Made by a program: the position numbers and the translations under genes | The notes under the pieces: model-generated | Databases searched by the model: none | What the model was told of the DNA's origin: nothing | The model's input: only the letters and a program-made list of their open reading frames with translations | Shown here: positions 1-11,512 of the stretch, one piece after another | How the letters are laid out: the number at the start of each line of letters is the position of its first letter | Position numbering within the stretch: the stretch's first letter is position 1 | DNA from: Pseudarthrobacter sp. PS3-L1 | Lineage (GTDB): Bacteria > Actinomycetota > Actinomycetes > Actinomycetales > Micrococcaceae | Length of the DNA stretch: 64,000 nucleotides | Direction of reading: 5' to 3' | Assembly (NCBI RefSeq): GCF_030063285.1 | Contig: NZ_JASISU010000004.1 | Span: 496,001 to 560,000, forward strand

Positions 1-91
1 TGCTGGCTGACGGGGCGCAGCCAGCAACTGTACCGGCGAGGGACAGGCCGGCAATTCCGGCGAAGACAGTCTTGCGGATGGAAGCTCTCAT
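1..91 (-). CDS. Lipoprotein, N-terminal fragment (cut by window edge)
   Basis: Reading leftwards from an ATG at 91, thirty codons run off the window. They encode a classic bacterial lipoprotein signal peptide: a charged start (MRASIRK), a short hydrophobic core (VFAGIAGLSLA) and a lipobox ending in VAGC followed by Ala-Pro-Ser. The protein should be exported by Sec, lipidated on this Cys (about residue 23) and anchored on the outer face of the membrane. Too little remains to name a family; substrate-binding proteins of ABC importers and other cell-surface lipoproteins begin like this. It is divergent from argS. Confidence 0.7.
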   Translation of the reverse strand, partial: MRASIRKTVFAGIAGLSLAGTVAGCAPSAS

Positions 92-277
92 GGGCTGGCT
101 CGTTTCGTCTAGGGAAAGGGAATCGTTCTGACAACCACAACGAAGGAATATCCACAATGGTTCGCAGGAACGCTGAGGTGACTTTAGCTGCCGTTACTGG
201 GGAGGTCCTGTCAATGACGCAGCCCTGACATATTTCGGCGGGTCGTGGGCAAATTCAGCGACGTGGTGGGCCCCCGG

Positions 278-283
278 TAGTCT
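278..283 (+). promoter_or_regulatory. Leaderless -10 element of argS
   Basis: TAGTCT is followed by exactly six bases and the GTG start codon at 290, with no Shine-Dalgarno sequence between. This spacing recurs at many genes in the window and fits transcription starting on the G of the start codon. Confidence 0.5.
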
Positions 284-289
284 TGGACA

Positions 290-1939
290 GTGACTCCCGA
301 AGAACTCTCCCTGGCCATCTCCGCCTGTCTAAAAGCTGCAGCCGAGGCTGGTGAAATCGCCGTTCCAGCTGACCACCGGCCAACAGAGGTCCGGGTTGAC
401 CGGCCCAAAAACAGGGACCACGGCGACTGGGCCACCAACATTGCCCTGCAGCTCGCCAAGCCGGCGGCAACCAACCCCCGGGCGCTCGCGGACCTCCTGG
501 CCACAAGGCTCAGGGACATCCCCGGCGTGAGTGCTGTCGATATTGCTGGCCCCGGATTCCTCAACATCACAGTGGATGCTGCGGCTGCAGGTGCACTCGC
601 ACGCGTGATTGTTGAGTCTGGTCCAGCGTTTGGTACCAACACGGCACTGGCTGGCCATGTCATCAATATGGAATTTGTCTCTGCCAATCCCACGGGGCCG
701 CTGCACATTGGACACACTCGATGGGCCGCCCTTGGTGACTCGATTGCCAGGGTACTCCGCGCTTCGGGAGCGGACGTGACGGCCGAGTACTACATCAACG
801 ACGCGGGCTCGCAGATGAATGTTTTTGCCGGTTCCGTCCTGGCACGGCTCCACGGGCGTGACATCCCGGAGGGTGGCTACCCGGGGGAGTACATTGCCGA
901 TCTGGGACACTCTGTCCTGGCAGCGCACCCTGATGTCCGGGACCTCACCGATGCGGCAGCGCTTCCAGTAGTCCGCACGGCCGCCTACGAGGCTCAGCTG
1001 GTGGAGATCAAACGCACCCTTGCCGAGTTTGGCGTGGCTTTTGATGTGTACTTCTCAGAACGCGAACTGCACGACGCCGGTGCCATTGATTCCGCTGTGG
1101 CACGACTCCGCGAACAGGGCCACGTGTTCGACGACGGCGGTGCGGTGTGGCTGCGCACCACCGACTTTGGTGATGACAAGGACCGCGTGATGATTCGCGC
1201 CAACGGTGAACCGACATACTTCGCCGCCGATGCCGCCTACTACCTGTCCAAGAAGGACCGCGGTTTTGTGGAAAAGATCTATCTGCTGGGGGCGGACCAC
1301 CACGGGTACATCAACCGACTCAAGGCGATTGCGGCCTGCGCAGGGGACGATCCCCAGATCAATATCGAGGTGCTGATTGGGCAGCTCGTGTCGGTCAACG
1401 GCGCAAAACTCTCCAAACGAGCCGGGAACATCATTGAACTCAAGGATCTGATCTCCTGGCTGGGCAAGGATGCCGTGCGGTATTCCCTGGCGAGGTTCCC
1501 GGCAGATTCGCCGCTGACCCTGGACCCGGAACTCCTGAAGAAGCACAGCAACGAGAACCCCGTTTTTTATGTCCAGTACGCCCACGCGCGCTCGCGCGGA
1601 GCCGCCCGCAACGCCCTTGCTGCAGGCGTGGAACGAACGGTTTTTGAGGCCGCACTTCTTTCCCACGGCACCGAGAACGACCTACTTTCCTGCCTGGGCC
1701 TCTACCCTTCCATCGTGGCGAAAGCCGCCGAACTGCGTGAACCCCACCGCATTGCACGCCACCTGGAAACCGTGGCAGGGGCATACCACCGCTGGTACGA
1801 CGCCTGCCGGGTCACTCCTCAGGGCGACGATCCCATCACCGACCTGAACCGCACCAGGCTTTGGCTCAACGATGCAACTAGCCAGGTCCTGGCTAACGGA
1901 CTCGATCTCCTGGGCGTTTCGGCGCCGGAACGGATGTGA
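290..1939 (+). CDS. argS: Arginyl-tRNA synthetase
   Basis: Charges tRNA-Arg with arginine in the cytoplasm (class I aminoacyl-tRNA synthetase). The 549 residues match the family. The N-terminal tRNA-binding domain covers roughly residues 1-110. The HIGH signature is intact at residues 139-142 (context NPTGPLHIGHTR), and the KMSKS counterpart reads KLSKR at 373-377. The C-terminal all-helical anticodon-binding domain, with the conserved YVQYAHARS segment, begins near residue 420. The start is GTG without a ribosome-binding site but with a leaderless -10 element just upstream. The stop codon overlaps the lysA start (GTGA), so argS heads the amino-acid operon, a common actinobacterial arrangement. 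Confidence 0.97.
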   Translation: MTPEELSLAISACLKAAAEAGEIAVPADHRPTEVRVDRPKNRDHGDWATNIALQLAKPAATNPRALADLLATRLRDIPGVSAVDIAGPGFLNITVDAAAAGALARVIVESGPAFGTNTALAGHVINMEFVSANPTGPLHIGHTRWAALGDSIARVLRASGADVTAEYYINDAGSQMNVFAGSVLARLHGRDIPEGGYPGEYIADLGHSVLAAHPDVRDLTDAAALPVVRTAAYEAQLVEIKRTLAEFGVAFDVYFSERELHDAGAIDSAVARLREQGHVFDDGGAVWLRTTDFGDDKDRVMIRANGEPTYFAADAAYYLSKKDRGFVEKIYLLGADHHGYINRLKAIAACAGDDPQINIEVLIGQLVSVNGAKLSKRAGNIIELKDLISWLGKDAVRYSLARFPADSPLTLDPELLKKHSNENPVFYVQYAHARSRGAARNALAAGVERTVFEAALLSHGTENDLLSCLGLYPSIVAKAAELREPHRIARHLETVAGAYHRWYDACRVTPQGDDPITDLNRTRLWLNDATSQVLANGLDLLGVSAPERM

Positions 1940-3459
1940 GCATGACTGCCCAGACTCCCCGCACAGTGGCACCAGCGACTGATCCGCAAACAGCCGGGTC
2001 GCCGCTGGCTCCGCAATGGCTTGGCGTACCCGATGACCTGAACCACCTGCATGAGCCCATGTGGGCTGCCGGAGTGGAACGTAACGCTGCCGGTGAGCTG
2101 AGTATTGACGGCATGCCTGTGTCCGCGCTCAAGGAGGAGTTTGGAACCCCCCTGTTTGTCATGAGTGAAACGGATTTCCGTAGCCGGGCACGAGCCTTCA
2201 AGGACTCCTTTGACGAAGCCTTCGCCGATATCTGTGGCGGAGTTGATGTTTATTATGCGGGAAAGTCGTTCCTCTGCACGGCAGTGGTGCGCTGGGTCGA
2301 TGAGGAAGGATTGCGCCTTGATACCGCTTCAGGCGGTGAGCTGGCCGTAGCCGCACGCGGAGGAATTGCTGGTGCCCGCGTGGCGCTGCATGGGAACAAC
2401 AAGTCCGATTCCGAGATCAACCGGGCACTGGATATGGGCCTGGGCCGGATTGTGGTGGATAGCCTGGCTGAACTTGACCGGGTGGGTACAATCGCTGCTG
2501 CGCGAAACGCTGTCGCCAAGGTGATGCTCCGTCTGACTCCGGGCGTGCATGCCCACACCCATGAATTCATTGCCACCGCCCATGAGGACCAGAAGTTTGG
2601 CCTGTCCATGGCTGCTGATTCAACGGACAGGACGGGCCTTTCCGCTGCAGAAGAAGCTGTCGCCGCGGCGAGCGCCCATCCAGGAATTGACCTTCTTGGG
2701 CTCCATTGTCACATCGGCTCCCAGATCTTTGAGCCTGACGGGTTTGCCCTGGCGGCAAAAAAACTGCTGACTTTCCAGGCAGCCGTCCAGTCCAGCTACG
2801 GCATAGTCCTGCCAGAACTGGACCTCGGTGGCGGGTACGGCATCGCCTACACGCCCGTTGACACCCCGCGACCTCCCGCGGAAATTGCCCAGGCGATGGC
2901 CGACGTCGTGCGTTCTACCTGCAGGGAACTGGGCATTTCTGCGCCGCGCATCTCCATTGAGCCAGGGCGGGCAATTGTGGGCACGAGTACATTCACCCTC
3001 TACGAAGTGGGAACGCTCAAGACCGTCCGCGTTGATGGTCCCGGCGTGCAGGAAGAGGCCACCGACGGTCCGGCCAGTGTTACTCACCCACGCCGCTATG
3101 TCTCAGTGGACGGCGGCATGAGCGACAACGCCCGGCCGGTGCTTTACGACGCCGACTATTCGGCTGTCCTTGCTTCCAGGACCTCGCCTGCTGCACCTGC
3201 GCTGTCCCGCGTGGTGGGCAAACATTGCGAGAGCGGCGACATAGTTGTTAGAGATGTATATCTGCCCGAGGACGTGGCAGCCGGTGATCTGCTTGCTGTC
3301 CCCGGGACAGGCGCCTATTGCTGGGCCCTGTCCAGCAACTACAACTATCTGGCCCGGCCCGGTGTTGTGGCGGTCCGTGACGGTGCTGCCCGGCTGATTG
3401 TCCGCGGGGAAACCGAAGAAGATTTGCTCAATCGCGACATGGGAGTGGCTAGTGCCTGA
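1936..3459 (+). CDS. lysA: Diaminopimelate decarboxylase
   Basis: Catalyses the last step of lysine synthesis, meso-diaminopimelate to L-lysine plus CO2, using pyridoxal phosphate. It is a fold-type III (alanine-racemase-like) enzyme. The PLP-binding lysine is K110 in VYYAGKSF; HCHIGSQ, the glycine-rich GGGYGI, EPGRAIVG (phosphate binding) and CESGDI (active-site Cys from the partner subunit) all follow in order. At 507 residues it carries about 50 extra N-terminal residues, usual for actinobacterial LysA. The GTG start overlaps the argS stop by four bases; an in-frame ATG two codons later (1942) is an alternative start. Confidence 0.96.
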   Translation: MSMTAQTPRTVAPATDPQTAGSPLAPQWLGVPDDLNHLHEPMWAAGVERNAAGELSIDGMPVSALKEEFGTPLFVMSETDFRSRARAFKDSFDEAFADICGGVDVYYAGKSFLCTAVVRWVDEEGLRLDTASGGELAVAARGGIAGARVALHGNNKSDSEINRALDMGLGRIVVDSLAELDRVGTIAAARNAVAKVMLRLTPGVHAHTHEFIATAHEDQKFGLSMAADSTDRTGLSAAEEAVAAASAHPGIDLLGLHCHIGSQIFEPDGFALAAKKLLTFQAAVQSSYGIVLPELDLGGGYGIAYTPVDTPRPPAEIAQAMADVVRSTCRELGISAPRISIEPGRAIVGTSTFTLYEVGTLKTVRVDGPGVQEEATDGPASVTHPRRYVSVDGGMSDNARPVLYDADYSAVLASRTSPAAPALSRVVGKHCESGDIVVRDVYLPEDVAAGDLLAVPGTGAYCWALSSNYNYLARPGVVAVRDGAARLIVRGETEEDLLNRDMGVASA

Positions 3460-4759
3460 GATGAAGACCCTGAAGGTGGCCCTGCTGGGCTGCGGCAACG
3501 TGGGAGCACAGGTGGCGCGCATCCTCCTTGACGACGCCGACATCCTCGCTTCCCGCACGGGTGCCCGTCTGGAGCTTGCTGGCATAGCCGTGCGGACCCT
3601 AGACGCTCCCCGCGACGTCGAACTTCCCCAGCACCTGTTCACCACGGACGCCGAAGCCCTCGTCAAGGACGCGGACCTCGTGATCGAACTGATCGGCGGA
3701 ATCGAGCCGGCACGGTCGCTGATCCTCTCGGCACTGCAGAACGGGGCCTCTGTTGTAACGGGTAACAAGGCACTGCTGGCCCAGGACGGTCCAACACTGT
3801 ACGCAGCGGCAGACCAGGCTGGTGTCCAGCTTTCCTATGAGGCTGCTGTAGCCGGGGCCATCCCCATTATCCGTCCCATCCGGGACAGCCTGGCTGGCGA
3901 CCGGATCACTCGCGTCCTTGGGATCGTTAATGGCACCACCAACTTCATCCTTGACCAGATGGACTCAACGGGGGCCCAGTTTTCTGATGCGCTTGCCGAG
4001 GCCCAGAGCCTTGGCTTTGCGGAAGCGGACCCCACAGCCGATGTTGAAGGCCATGATGCAGCGTCCAAGGCTGCCATTTTGGCGTCCTTGGCGTTCCACA
4101 CCCGCTTTGCCCTTGAAAACGTGCACTGCCAGGGAATCTCCGAGGTGAGTGCCGCCGATATTGCCGCTGCCAAGGACGCTGGGTTTGTCATCAAGCTGCT
4201 TGCTATTGCCGAGAAAATCGACTCTGCTGATGGCGGTGGCGGGGTCTCCGTCCGTGTTCACCCGACCCTGCTTCCGCGCGATCATCCCCTGGGTGCGGTC
4301 CGAGGTGCCTTTAATGCCGTTTTTGTCGAGGCCGAGAATGCTGGCGAGCTGATGTTCTACGGTCAGGGCGCCGGTGGAGCTCCCACTGCTTCCGCTGTCA
4401 TGGGAGACCTGGTCTCCGCCGCGCGCAGGTTGGTCCTGGGTGGGCCGGGACGCACGGAGACGCCTACCTCGCAGGTGGACGTTCTTGGCATTGACGCCGT
4501 GACCACCAGTTACTACATCGGTCTGGATGTGGCTGACCAGCCCGGCGTCCTGGCGCGCATTGCACAGCTTTTTGCCGAGCACGGCGTCTCGATCGAAATT
4601 ATGCGCCAGAGCGTGCACAACGGTTCGGCGGAGTCCGCCGAGCTTCGGATCGTGACCCACCGGGCAACCGAGGCCGCACTCGCGGCCACCGTCGAGGCCG
4701 TGAAAGGCCTGGACGTCATCAACTCAGTAACATCCGTTCTTCGGGTAGAAGGAGTCTAA
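3452..4759 (+). CDS. hom: Homoserine dehydrogenase
   Basis: Reduces aspartate semialdehyde to homoserine with NAD(P)H, the branch step to threonine, methionine and isoleucine. An N-terminal Rossmann motif (LLGCGNVGAQVA) is followed by the catalytic domain (GIVNGTTNFIL, EADPTADVEGHDAASKAAIL) and a C-terminal ACT domain from about residue 350 (YYIGLDVADQPGVLARIA), which usually confers threonine feedback control. I place the start at GTG 3452, inside the lysA end, because GGAG lies six bases upstream; ATG 3461, just after the lysA stop, is the other candidate and differs by three residues. Part of the argS-thrB unit. Confidence 0.95.
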   Translation: MPEMKTLKVALLGCGNVGAQVARILLDDADILASRTGARLELAGIAVRTLDAPRDVELPQHLFTTDAEALVKDADLVIELIGGIEPARSLILSALQNGASVVTGNKALLAQDGPTLYAAADQAGVQLSYEAAVAGAIPIIRPIRDSLAGDRITRVLGIVNGTTNFILDQMDSTGAQFSDALAEAQSLGFAEADPTADVEGHDAASKAAILASLAFHTRFALENVHCQGISEVSAADIAAAKDAGFVIKLLAIAEKIDSADGGGGVSVRVHPTLLPRDHPLGAVRGAFNAVFVEAENAGELMFYGQGAGGAPTASAVMGDLVSAARRLVLGGPGRTETPTSQVDVLGIDAVTTSYYIGLDVADQPGVLARIAQLFAEHGVSIEIMRQSVHNGSAESAELRIVTHRATEAALAATVEAVKGLDVINSVTSVLRVEGV

Positions 4760-5863
4760 GTGGCTCACCAATGGCGCGGCGTTGTCCGCGAATATGCCGA
4801 CCGACTGCCAGTCACGGAATCCACAAAGATCATCACGTTGGGGGAGGGTGGAACGCCCCTGGTTCACGCCCAAAAACTCTCTGCGCTGACCGGGTCCACC
4901 GTGTACCTTAAAGTTGAGGGGATGAACCCCACGGGCTCCTTCAAGGACCGTGGCATGACCATGGCGATGACTGCTGCGGTGGCTGCTGGTGCCAAGGCCG
5001 TGGTCTGTGCATCGACGGGTAATACCTCAGCATCGGCTGCAGCGTACGCCACAGCAGCGGGACTCACCTGCGCTGTCCTGGTTCCGGAGGGCAAGATCTC
5101 CATGGGTAAGCTCAGCCAGGCCGTCGCCCACGGTGCCACACTGCTGCAGGTGGATGGAAACTTCGACAACTGCCTCGATATTGCCCGGAAGCTGGGGGAG
5201 TCCTATCCGGTCTTCTTGGTCAATTCAGTGAACCCAGCGCGTATCCAGGGCCAGAAGACGGGGGCCTTCGAAGTCGTAGACTCGCTTGGTGATGCCCCCG
5301 ATATCCATGTCCTCCCCGTGGGCAACGCCGGTAACATCACCGCGTACTGGAAGGGCTACAAGGAATATTCCGCGCCCTTCGAGTCAGAGACTGCGGGAAC
5401 AATCCCCGCGGTCTCCACACGAACACCTGCCATGTGGGGCTTTCAGGCTGCCGGTGCGGCTCCCTTCGTGGCCGGACATCCCATCACCGATCCGGACACG
5501 ATTGCCACGGCCATCCGGATTGGCAACCCGGCGTCGTGGGACGGTGCAATCAACGCCCGCGATGAGTCAGGTGGGCTGATCGAAGCTGTCACCGATGAAG
5601 AAATCCTGGCTGCACACAGGTGGTTGTCCGCTCGCGAAGGGGTCTTTGTCGAGCCTGGTTCAGCTGCTGGCGTGGCTGGACTGTTGAAGAAACACGCCGC
5701 CGGAGAGGTCCCTAGCGGAAAAATAATCGTCATCACTGTCACGGGGCACGGACTCAAGGATCCGGACTGGGCGCTCAAGGCCGAGGATGGCAGTTCTGTC
5801 CAGCCGGTCAAGGTGTCCAATGACGTTGTCACTGTCGCAGCTGAACTGGGCCTGGAGAATTAG
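4760..5863 (+). CDS. thrC: Threonine synthase
   Basis: PLP enzyme converting O-phosphohomoserine to L-threonine, the last step of the pathway. The PLP lysine is K62 in [12 protein letters not shown]; the glycine-rich phosphate loop ([13 protein letters not shown]) and the C-terminal TGHGLKDP motif are intact. Its 367 residues correspond to the short class of threonine synthases. The GTG start follows the hom stop TAA without a gap, with AGAAGGAG as a strong ribosome-binding site inside the hom 3' end. Confidence 0.96.
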   Translation: MAHQWRGVVREYADRLPVTESTKIITLGEGGTPLVHAQKLSALTGSTVYLKVEGMNPTGSFKDRGMTMAMTAAVAAGAKAVVCASTGNTSASAAAYATAAGLTCAVLVPEGKISMGKLSQAVAHGATLLQVDGNFDNCLDIARKLGESYPVFLVNSVNPARIQGQKTGAFEVVDSLGDAPDIHVLPVGNAGNITAYWKGYKEYSAPFESETAGTIPAVSTRTPAMWGFQAAGAAPFVAGHPITDPDTIATAIRIGNPASWDGAINARDESGGLIEAVTDEEILAAHRWLSAREGVFVEPGSAAGVAGLLKKHAAGEVPSGKIIVITVTGHGLKDPDWALKAEDGSSVQPVKVSNDVVTVAAELGLEN

Positions 5864-5868
5864 GAAGC

Positions 5869-6843
5869 GTGGACAGCGCATTGCACACCACAGCGGCCGT
5901 TCCCGTGATTGCGGCGCAGCAGAAAGTTGTTGTCAGGGTCCCTGGCACAAGCGCCAACCTGGGCCCTGGTTATGACAGCCTGGGCCTGGCGCTCAGCCTC
6001 TACGACACCCTGACGGTGGAGACCTTGCACTCTGAGGGGCTTGAATTTGACCTTCGGGGCGAGGGTGCAGAAACCTTGCCCAGGGATGCCAGCCACCTGG
6101 TGGTCCGGGCCATGGAAACTGCGTTCGAAAAGCTCGGCTTCCGGCATTCTGGGCTTCGGATCATTGCGGAGAACGTCAACCCGCACGGGCGCGGACTGGG
6201 CTCCTCAGCCTCGGCAGTTGTGGCTGCAGTATCTGCCGCAAATGCCCTGGTGCCTGCGTCGGCGCAGCGGGGACGTGACTGGGTCCTGCAGGTGACAAGT
6301 GAGATGGAAGGGCATCCCGACAATGTGGCTCCAGCCATCTTTGGCGGACTGGCTCTTTCGTGGCAGAACGGTGAACTGTTCAGGACCACCACCGCTAGAG
6401 TTTCCCCCTCTGTGGTCCCGGTGGTGGCTGTCCCAGACTTCGAGCTCTCCACAGAGGCTGCCCGTGCGCTCCTTCCAGCCTCCGTGGGTCACCATGCGGC
6501 TGCGATGAATGCAGGCCGCGCGGCGTTGCTTGTCCATGCACTCACCAGTGACCCCACACTGTTGCTGGCTGGAACTGAGGACTACCTGCACCAGAGCTAT
6601 CGTGCCCAGGCCATGCGGCCCAGTGCCGCCCTCATAAGGTCCCTTCGCGCAGCCGGCCATGCGGCAGTGGTCTCGGGAGCGGGCCCTACGGTTATGGTAC
6701 TTGCGGACGGGGACGCCGCAGCTGACTCCGCCGTGGAATTCATCAGCAGGTTTACTACCGAGAACACGCCCGAAGTCACCTGGTTGGTCCGAAAGCTGGC
6801 AGTGGACGTCGAGGGTGCTAAAGTGGGAGTGCACCGGCGGTAA
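5869..6843 (+). CDS. thrB: Homoserine kinase
   Basis: Phosphorylates homoserine to O-phosphohomoserine, the substrate of the enzyme encoded just upstream. GHMP-kinase motifs are in order: VRVPGTSANLGPGYDSLGLAL near the N-terminus, the ATP-binding loop HGRGLGSSASAVVAA at about residues 105-119, EGHPDNVAPAIFGG, and the C-terminal SGAGPTVMVL. Length 324 residues. It starts at GTG five bases after the thrC stop. This is the last gene of the operon; a small GCGGT/ACCGC hairpin covers its stop codon. Confidence 0.95.
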   Translation: MDSALHTTAAVPVIAAQQKVVVRVPGTSANLGPGYDSLGLALSLYDTLTVETLHSEGLEFDLRGEGAETLPRDASHLVVRAMETAFEKLGFRHSGLRIIAENVNPHGRGLGSSASAVVAAVSAANALVPASAQRGRDWVLQVTSEMEGHPDNVAPAIFGGLALSWQNGELFRTTTARVSPSVVPVVAVPDFELSTEAARALLPASVGHHAAAMNAGRAALLVHALTSDPTLLLAGTEDYLHQSYRAQAMRPSAALIRSLRAAGHAAVVSGAGPTVMVLADGDAAADSAVEFISRFTTENTPEVTWLVRKLAVDVEGAKVGVHRR

Positions 6844-7053
6844 TACCGCACTGGATACACGGACCATGTTGGCCACGCGTATCGCTTTGGATGTGGGCCA
6901 TGATGCCCGGAACATCCTCTCTTGCGGAAAAATCCAGCTGGTGCCACCTGCCCCGGACTGATGCAGAAACTCGCAGTCATTTCCTCTGCCCGCTAATCAT
7001 CAGTCCTGTCTTTCGCCATTTCCTGGCGCTGTCCGGGTGTTTCACAATCTGAA

Positions 7054-7081
7054 CCTGCCGGCCCTCATTTTGTCCGGCAGG
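7054..7081 (+). promoter_or_regulatory. Leader hairpin 1 upstream of rho
   Basis: CCTGCCGG pairs perfectly with CCGGCAGG across a 12-base loop. No T-run follows, so it is not a classic intrinsic terminator. It may end the thr operon transcript or act in rho attenuation. Confidence 0.5.
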
Positions 7082-7091
7082 AGCAACCTTC

Positions 7092-7114
7092 GGCCGCAGA
7101 TCTGAACTGCGGCC
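7092..7114 (+). promoter_or_regulatory. Leader hairpin 2 upstream of rho
   Basis: GGCCGCAG pairs perfectly with CTGCGGCC across a 7-base loop. It lies about 60 bases before the rho start, ten bases after the first hairpin. Confidence 0.5.
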
Positions 7115-7173
7115 AGATCAAATCATCGCGTCCGGCTCGTAGTCTGGACGCCGTCGAGGGGGAAGGATCCTTC

Positions 7174-9411
<2,238 letters not shown>

Positions 9412-9420
9412 CTGCGCTTA

Positions 9421-9463
9421 CCGCTCAAAATATGATGGCTCTACGCCAGCATATTTTGAGCGG
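9421..9463 (+). terminator. Terminator between rho and prfA
   Basis: A 14-base perfect stem (CCGCTCAAAATATG with CATATTTTGAGCGG) closes a 15-base loop that can itself form a short inner stem. TTTGTCGTT follows, a weak U-tract. It lies nine bases after the rho stop. Confidence 0.75.
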
Positions 9464-9509
9464 TTTGTCGTTAAGTCGATGGTCGTATAGTCAAAGTGGC
9501 ACAACGAGG

Positions 9510-9521
9510 CTTGGTACCAAG
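9510..9521 (+). promoter_or_regulatory. 12-base palindrome upstream of prfA
   Basis: CTTGGTACCAAG is a perfect palindrome 17 bases before the prfA start. It could be an operator or chance; no family is recognised. Confidence 0.25.
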
Positions 9522-9538
9522 TCGAAAGAGGTTTGAAC

Positions 9539-10612
9539 ATGTTTGAGTCAGTACAGGGTCTCCTTGATGAACACAACGCCATCCAGGCGCAACTGGGCGA
9601 CCCTGAGGTCTACGGCGACCAGTCCCTAGCGCGCAAGCTGGGCCGCCGTTCCGCTGAGCTCAATGGCATTGTGGAGACCTATCATCGCTGGGGCGGTCTG
9701 CAGGAAGACCTTGCTGCCGCCCAGGAGATGGCTGCCGAGGACGCCGAATTTGCTGCAGAGGTTCCTCAGTTGGAAGCCCAGCTCCAAGCTGCCCAGGAGA
9801 AGTTGCACCGGCTCCTGATTCCGCGCGATCCGGACGATTCGCGCAATGTGATCCTTGAAGTCAAAGGCGGCGAGGGCGGCGACGAAGCGGCACTTTTTGC
9901 TGGCGACCTGCTTCGGATGTACACCAGATACGCGGACACCCGAGGCTGGAAAACGGAAATTATCTCCGCCACGGAATCGGATCTCGGCGGCTACAAAGAT
10001 GTGCAGATGGCCGTCAAGGGAAACTCGAACGATCCTGCGGAAGGTGTCTACGCACGCCTGAAGTTCGAAGGCGGAGTGCACCGCGTCCAGCGCGTGCCCG
10101 TAACCGAATCCCAGGGCCGCATCCATACGTCTGCCGCGGGCGTGCTGGTACTTCCTGAAGTTGATGAACCGGGTGAACTGGAAATCAACCAGAACGAGCT
10201 CAAGATTGACGTCTACAGGTCATCCGGTCCGGGTGGACAGTCAGTGAACACCACCGACTCCGCCGTCCGCATTACGCACCTTCCTACGGGCATTGTGGTG
10301 GCCATGCAAAATGAAAAGTCCCAGCTACAGAACCGCGAAGCTGGCATGCGCGTGCTCCGTGCGCGCATCCTGGCACACCAGCAGGCAATCATCGACGCTG
10401 AGAACTCCGCGCAGCGCAAGTCGCAAATCCGAACGATGGATCGTTCCGAGCGCATCCGCACCTATAACTACCCCGAGAACCGTATTGCCGACCACCGGAC
10501 GGGCTATAAAGCCTACAACCTTGACCAGGTGATGAACGGTGACCTTGAGGCAGTGATCCAGTCCGCCATTGAGCTGGACGAACAGTCCAGGCTTGACGCC
10601 CTCGGCGACTGA
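9539..10612 (+). CDS. prfA: Peptide chain release factor 1
   Basis: Reads UAA and UAG stop codons and triggers peptide release. The codon-recognition motif is PVT (PxT type) near residue 188 in [15 protein letters not shown], typical of RF1 rather than the SPF of RF2. The catalytic GGQ lies near residue 232 ([20 protein letters not shown]). Length 357. ATG 9539 is chosen over the upstream in-frame TTG 9533 because AAAGAGG sits seven bases before it. Its GGQ glutamine is the substrate of PrmC, encoded next. Confidence 0.96.
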   Translation: MFESVQGLLDEHNAIQAQLGDPEVYGDQSLARKLGRRSAELNGIVETYHRWGGLQEDLAAAQEMAAEDAEFAAEVPQLEAQLQAAQEKLHRLLIPRDPDDSRNVILEVKGGEGGDEAALFAGDLLRMYTRYADTRGWKTEIISATESDLGGYKDVQMAVKGNSNDPAEGVYARLKFEGGVHRVQRVPVTESQGRIHTSAAGVLVLPEVDEPGELEINQNELKIDVYRSSGPGGQSVNTTDSAVRITHLPTGIVVAMQNEKSQLQNREAGMRVLRARILAHQQAIIDAENSAQRKSQIRTMDRSERIRTYNYPENRIADHRTGYKAYNLDQVMNGDLEAVIQSAIELDEQSRLDALGD

Positions 10613-10624
10613 CTCACGCAGCCG

Positions 10625-11497
10625 ATGACTCCTGAGATCCCAGGAACCCTGGGTGCCGCCGTCAGCCGTGCAGCAGAAATCCTTGCAGATGCTGGCGTGC
10701 CCAGCCCCAGGACTGACGCCGAATTGCTCGCTGAGCATCTTGTAGGTGGTGGGCTGGGGCGTTTGCGGGCACTCATGCTGACCGACGCCCCAACGCCGGA
10801 AGGCTATGGTGAACTCGTTGCTGAACGTGCCCGACGCATACCGCTCCAGCACATTACCGGCATAGCGTACTTCCGGTATCTCGAGCTCAAGGTGGGACCA
10901 GGGGTTTTCATTCCCCGGCCTGAGACTGAATCCGTGGCGCAGCTTGTGATTGACCGCGCCTTGTCGCTGCCACATCCGCGGGTTGTTGATCTTGGGACCG
11001 GCTCCGGCGCTATTGCAGGAGCCGTGGCCCAGGAAGTGCCCCAGGCCGAGGTTCACGCCGTTGAATTTAGTACCCTCGCCCACGCCTGGGCAGAACGCAA
11101 CCTGGCACCTCTGGGTGTCCAGCTGGTCCAGGGGGACCTCCGGGACGCACTGCCCGAATATGACGGAACGGCCGACGTCGTGGTGTCCAACCCGCCATAC
11201 ATTCCGGCTGCCGCGATCCCGAACGAGCCCGAGGTCGCACTGCACGACCCGCCGGAGGCGCTCTACGGAGGAGGCGACGACGGGATGGAACTCCCGACGG
11301 CGGCTGCAGCCTCAGCTGCACGACTGCTGAAAGGCGGCGGGTTCTTCGTGATGGAGCATGCCGAGATACAGGCAGGGTGGATTGCGGCCCTGCTGGAGCG
11401 CACCGGGGACTGGCTGCAGATCACCACCCATCAGGACCTCAACGGCAAAGATCGTGCCACGAGTGCGGTGCGTGCGGCGACTCGGCCGTCCCAGTAA
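10625..11497 (+). CDS. prmC: Release factor glutamine methyltransferase
   Basis: N5-methylates the glutamine of the GGQ motif in release factors with S-adenosylmethionine. The SAM-binding motif VVDLGTGSGAIAGAVA lies near residue 120, and the catalytic NPPY signature (VVSNPPYIP) near 188. Length 290. It starts 12 bases after prfA, the pairing seen across bacteria. Confidence 0.95.
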   Translation: MTPEIPGTLGAAVSRAAEILADAGVPSPRTDAELLAEHLVGGGLGRLRALMLTDAPTPEGYGELVAERARRIPLQHITGIAYFRYLELKVGPGVFIPRPETESVAQLVIDRALSLPHPRVVDLGTGSGAIAGAVAQEVPQAEVHAVEFSTLAHAWAERNLAPLGVQLVQGDLRDALPEYDGTADVVVSNPPYIPAAAIPNEPEVALHDPPEALYGGGDDGMELPTAAAASAARLLKGGGFFVMEHAEIQAGWIAALLERTGDWLQITTHQDLNGKDRATSAVRAATRPSQ

Positions 11498-11500
11498 TGA

Positions 11501-11506
11501 CAGAAT
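11501..11506 (+). promoter_or_regulatory. Possible leaderless -10 element of the sua5 gene
   Basis: CAGAAT is six bases before the GTG start at 11513, the same spacing as the TANNNT elements elsewhere. It overlaps the prmC 3' end region, so transcription could also read through from prfA-prmC. Confidence 0.3.
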
Positions 11507-11512
11507 GGTGGG

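Larger units (their letters stand above)
6844..7173 (+). other. 330-base thrB-rho gap: rho leader
   Basis: No convincing gene. The left 200 bases show no clear signal and no strong canonical promoter. The right part holds two perfect inverted repeats (7054-7081 and 7092-7114) and then GGGGGAAGGATCC, a strong ribosome-binding region for the rho GTG at 7174. The layout fits a structured rho 5' leader. Autogenous control of rho through its leader is established in other bacteria; that it happens here is inference. Confidence 0.5.

Noticed and set aside
10325..11245. 306-codon minus-strand frame across prfA and prmC
   Set aside because: Crosses two well-supported genes and has no recognisable content.
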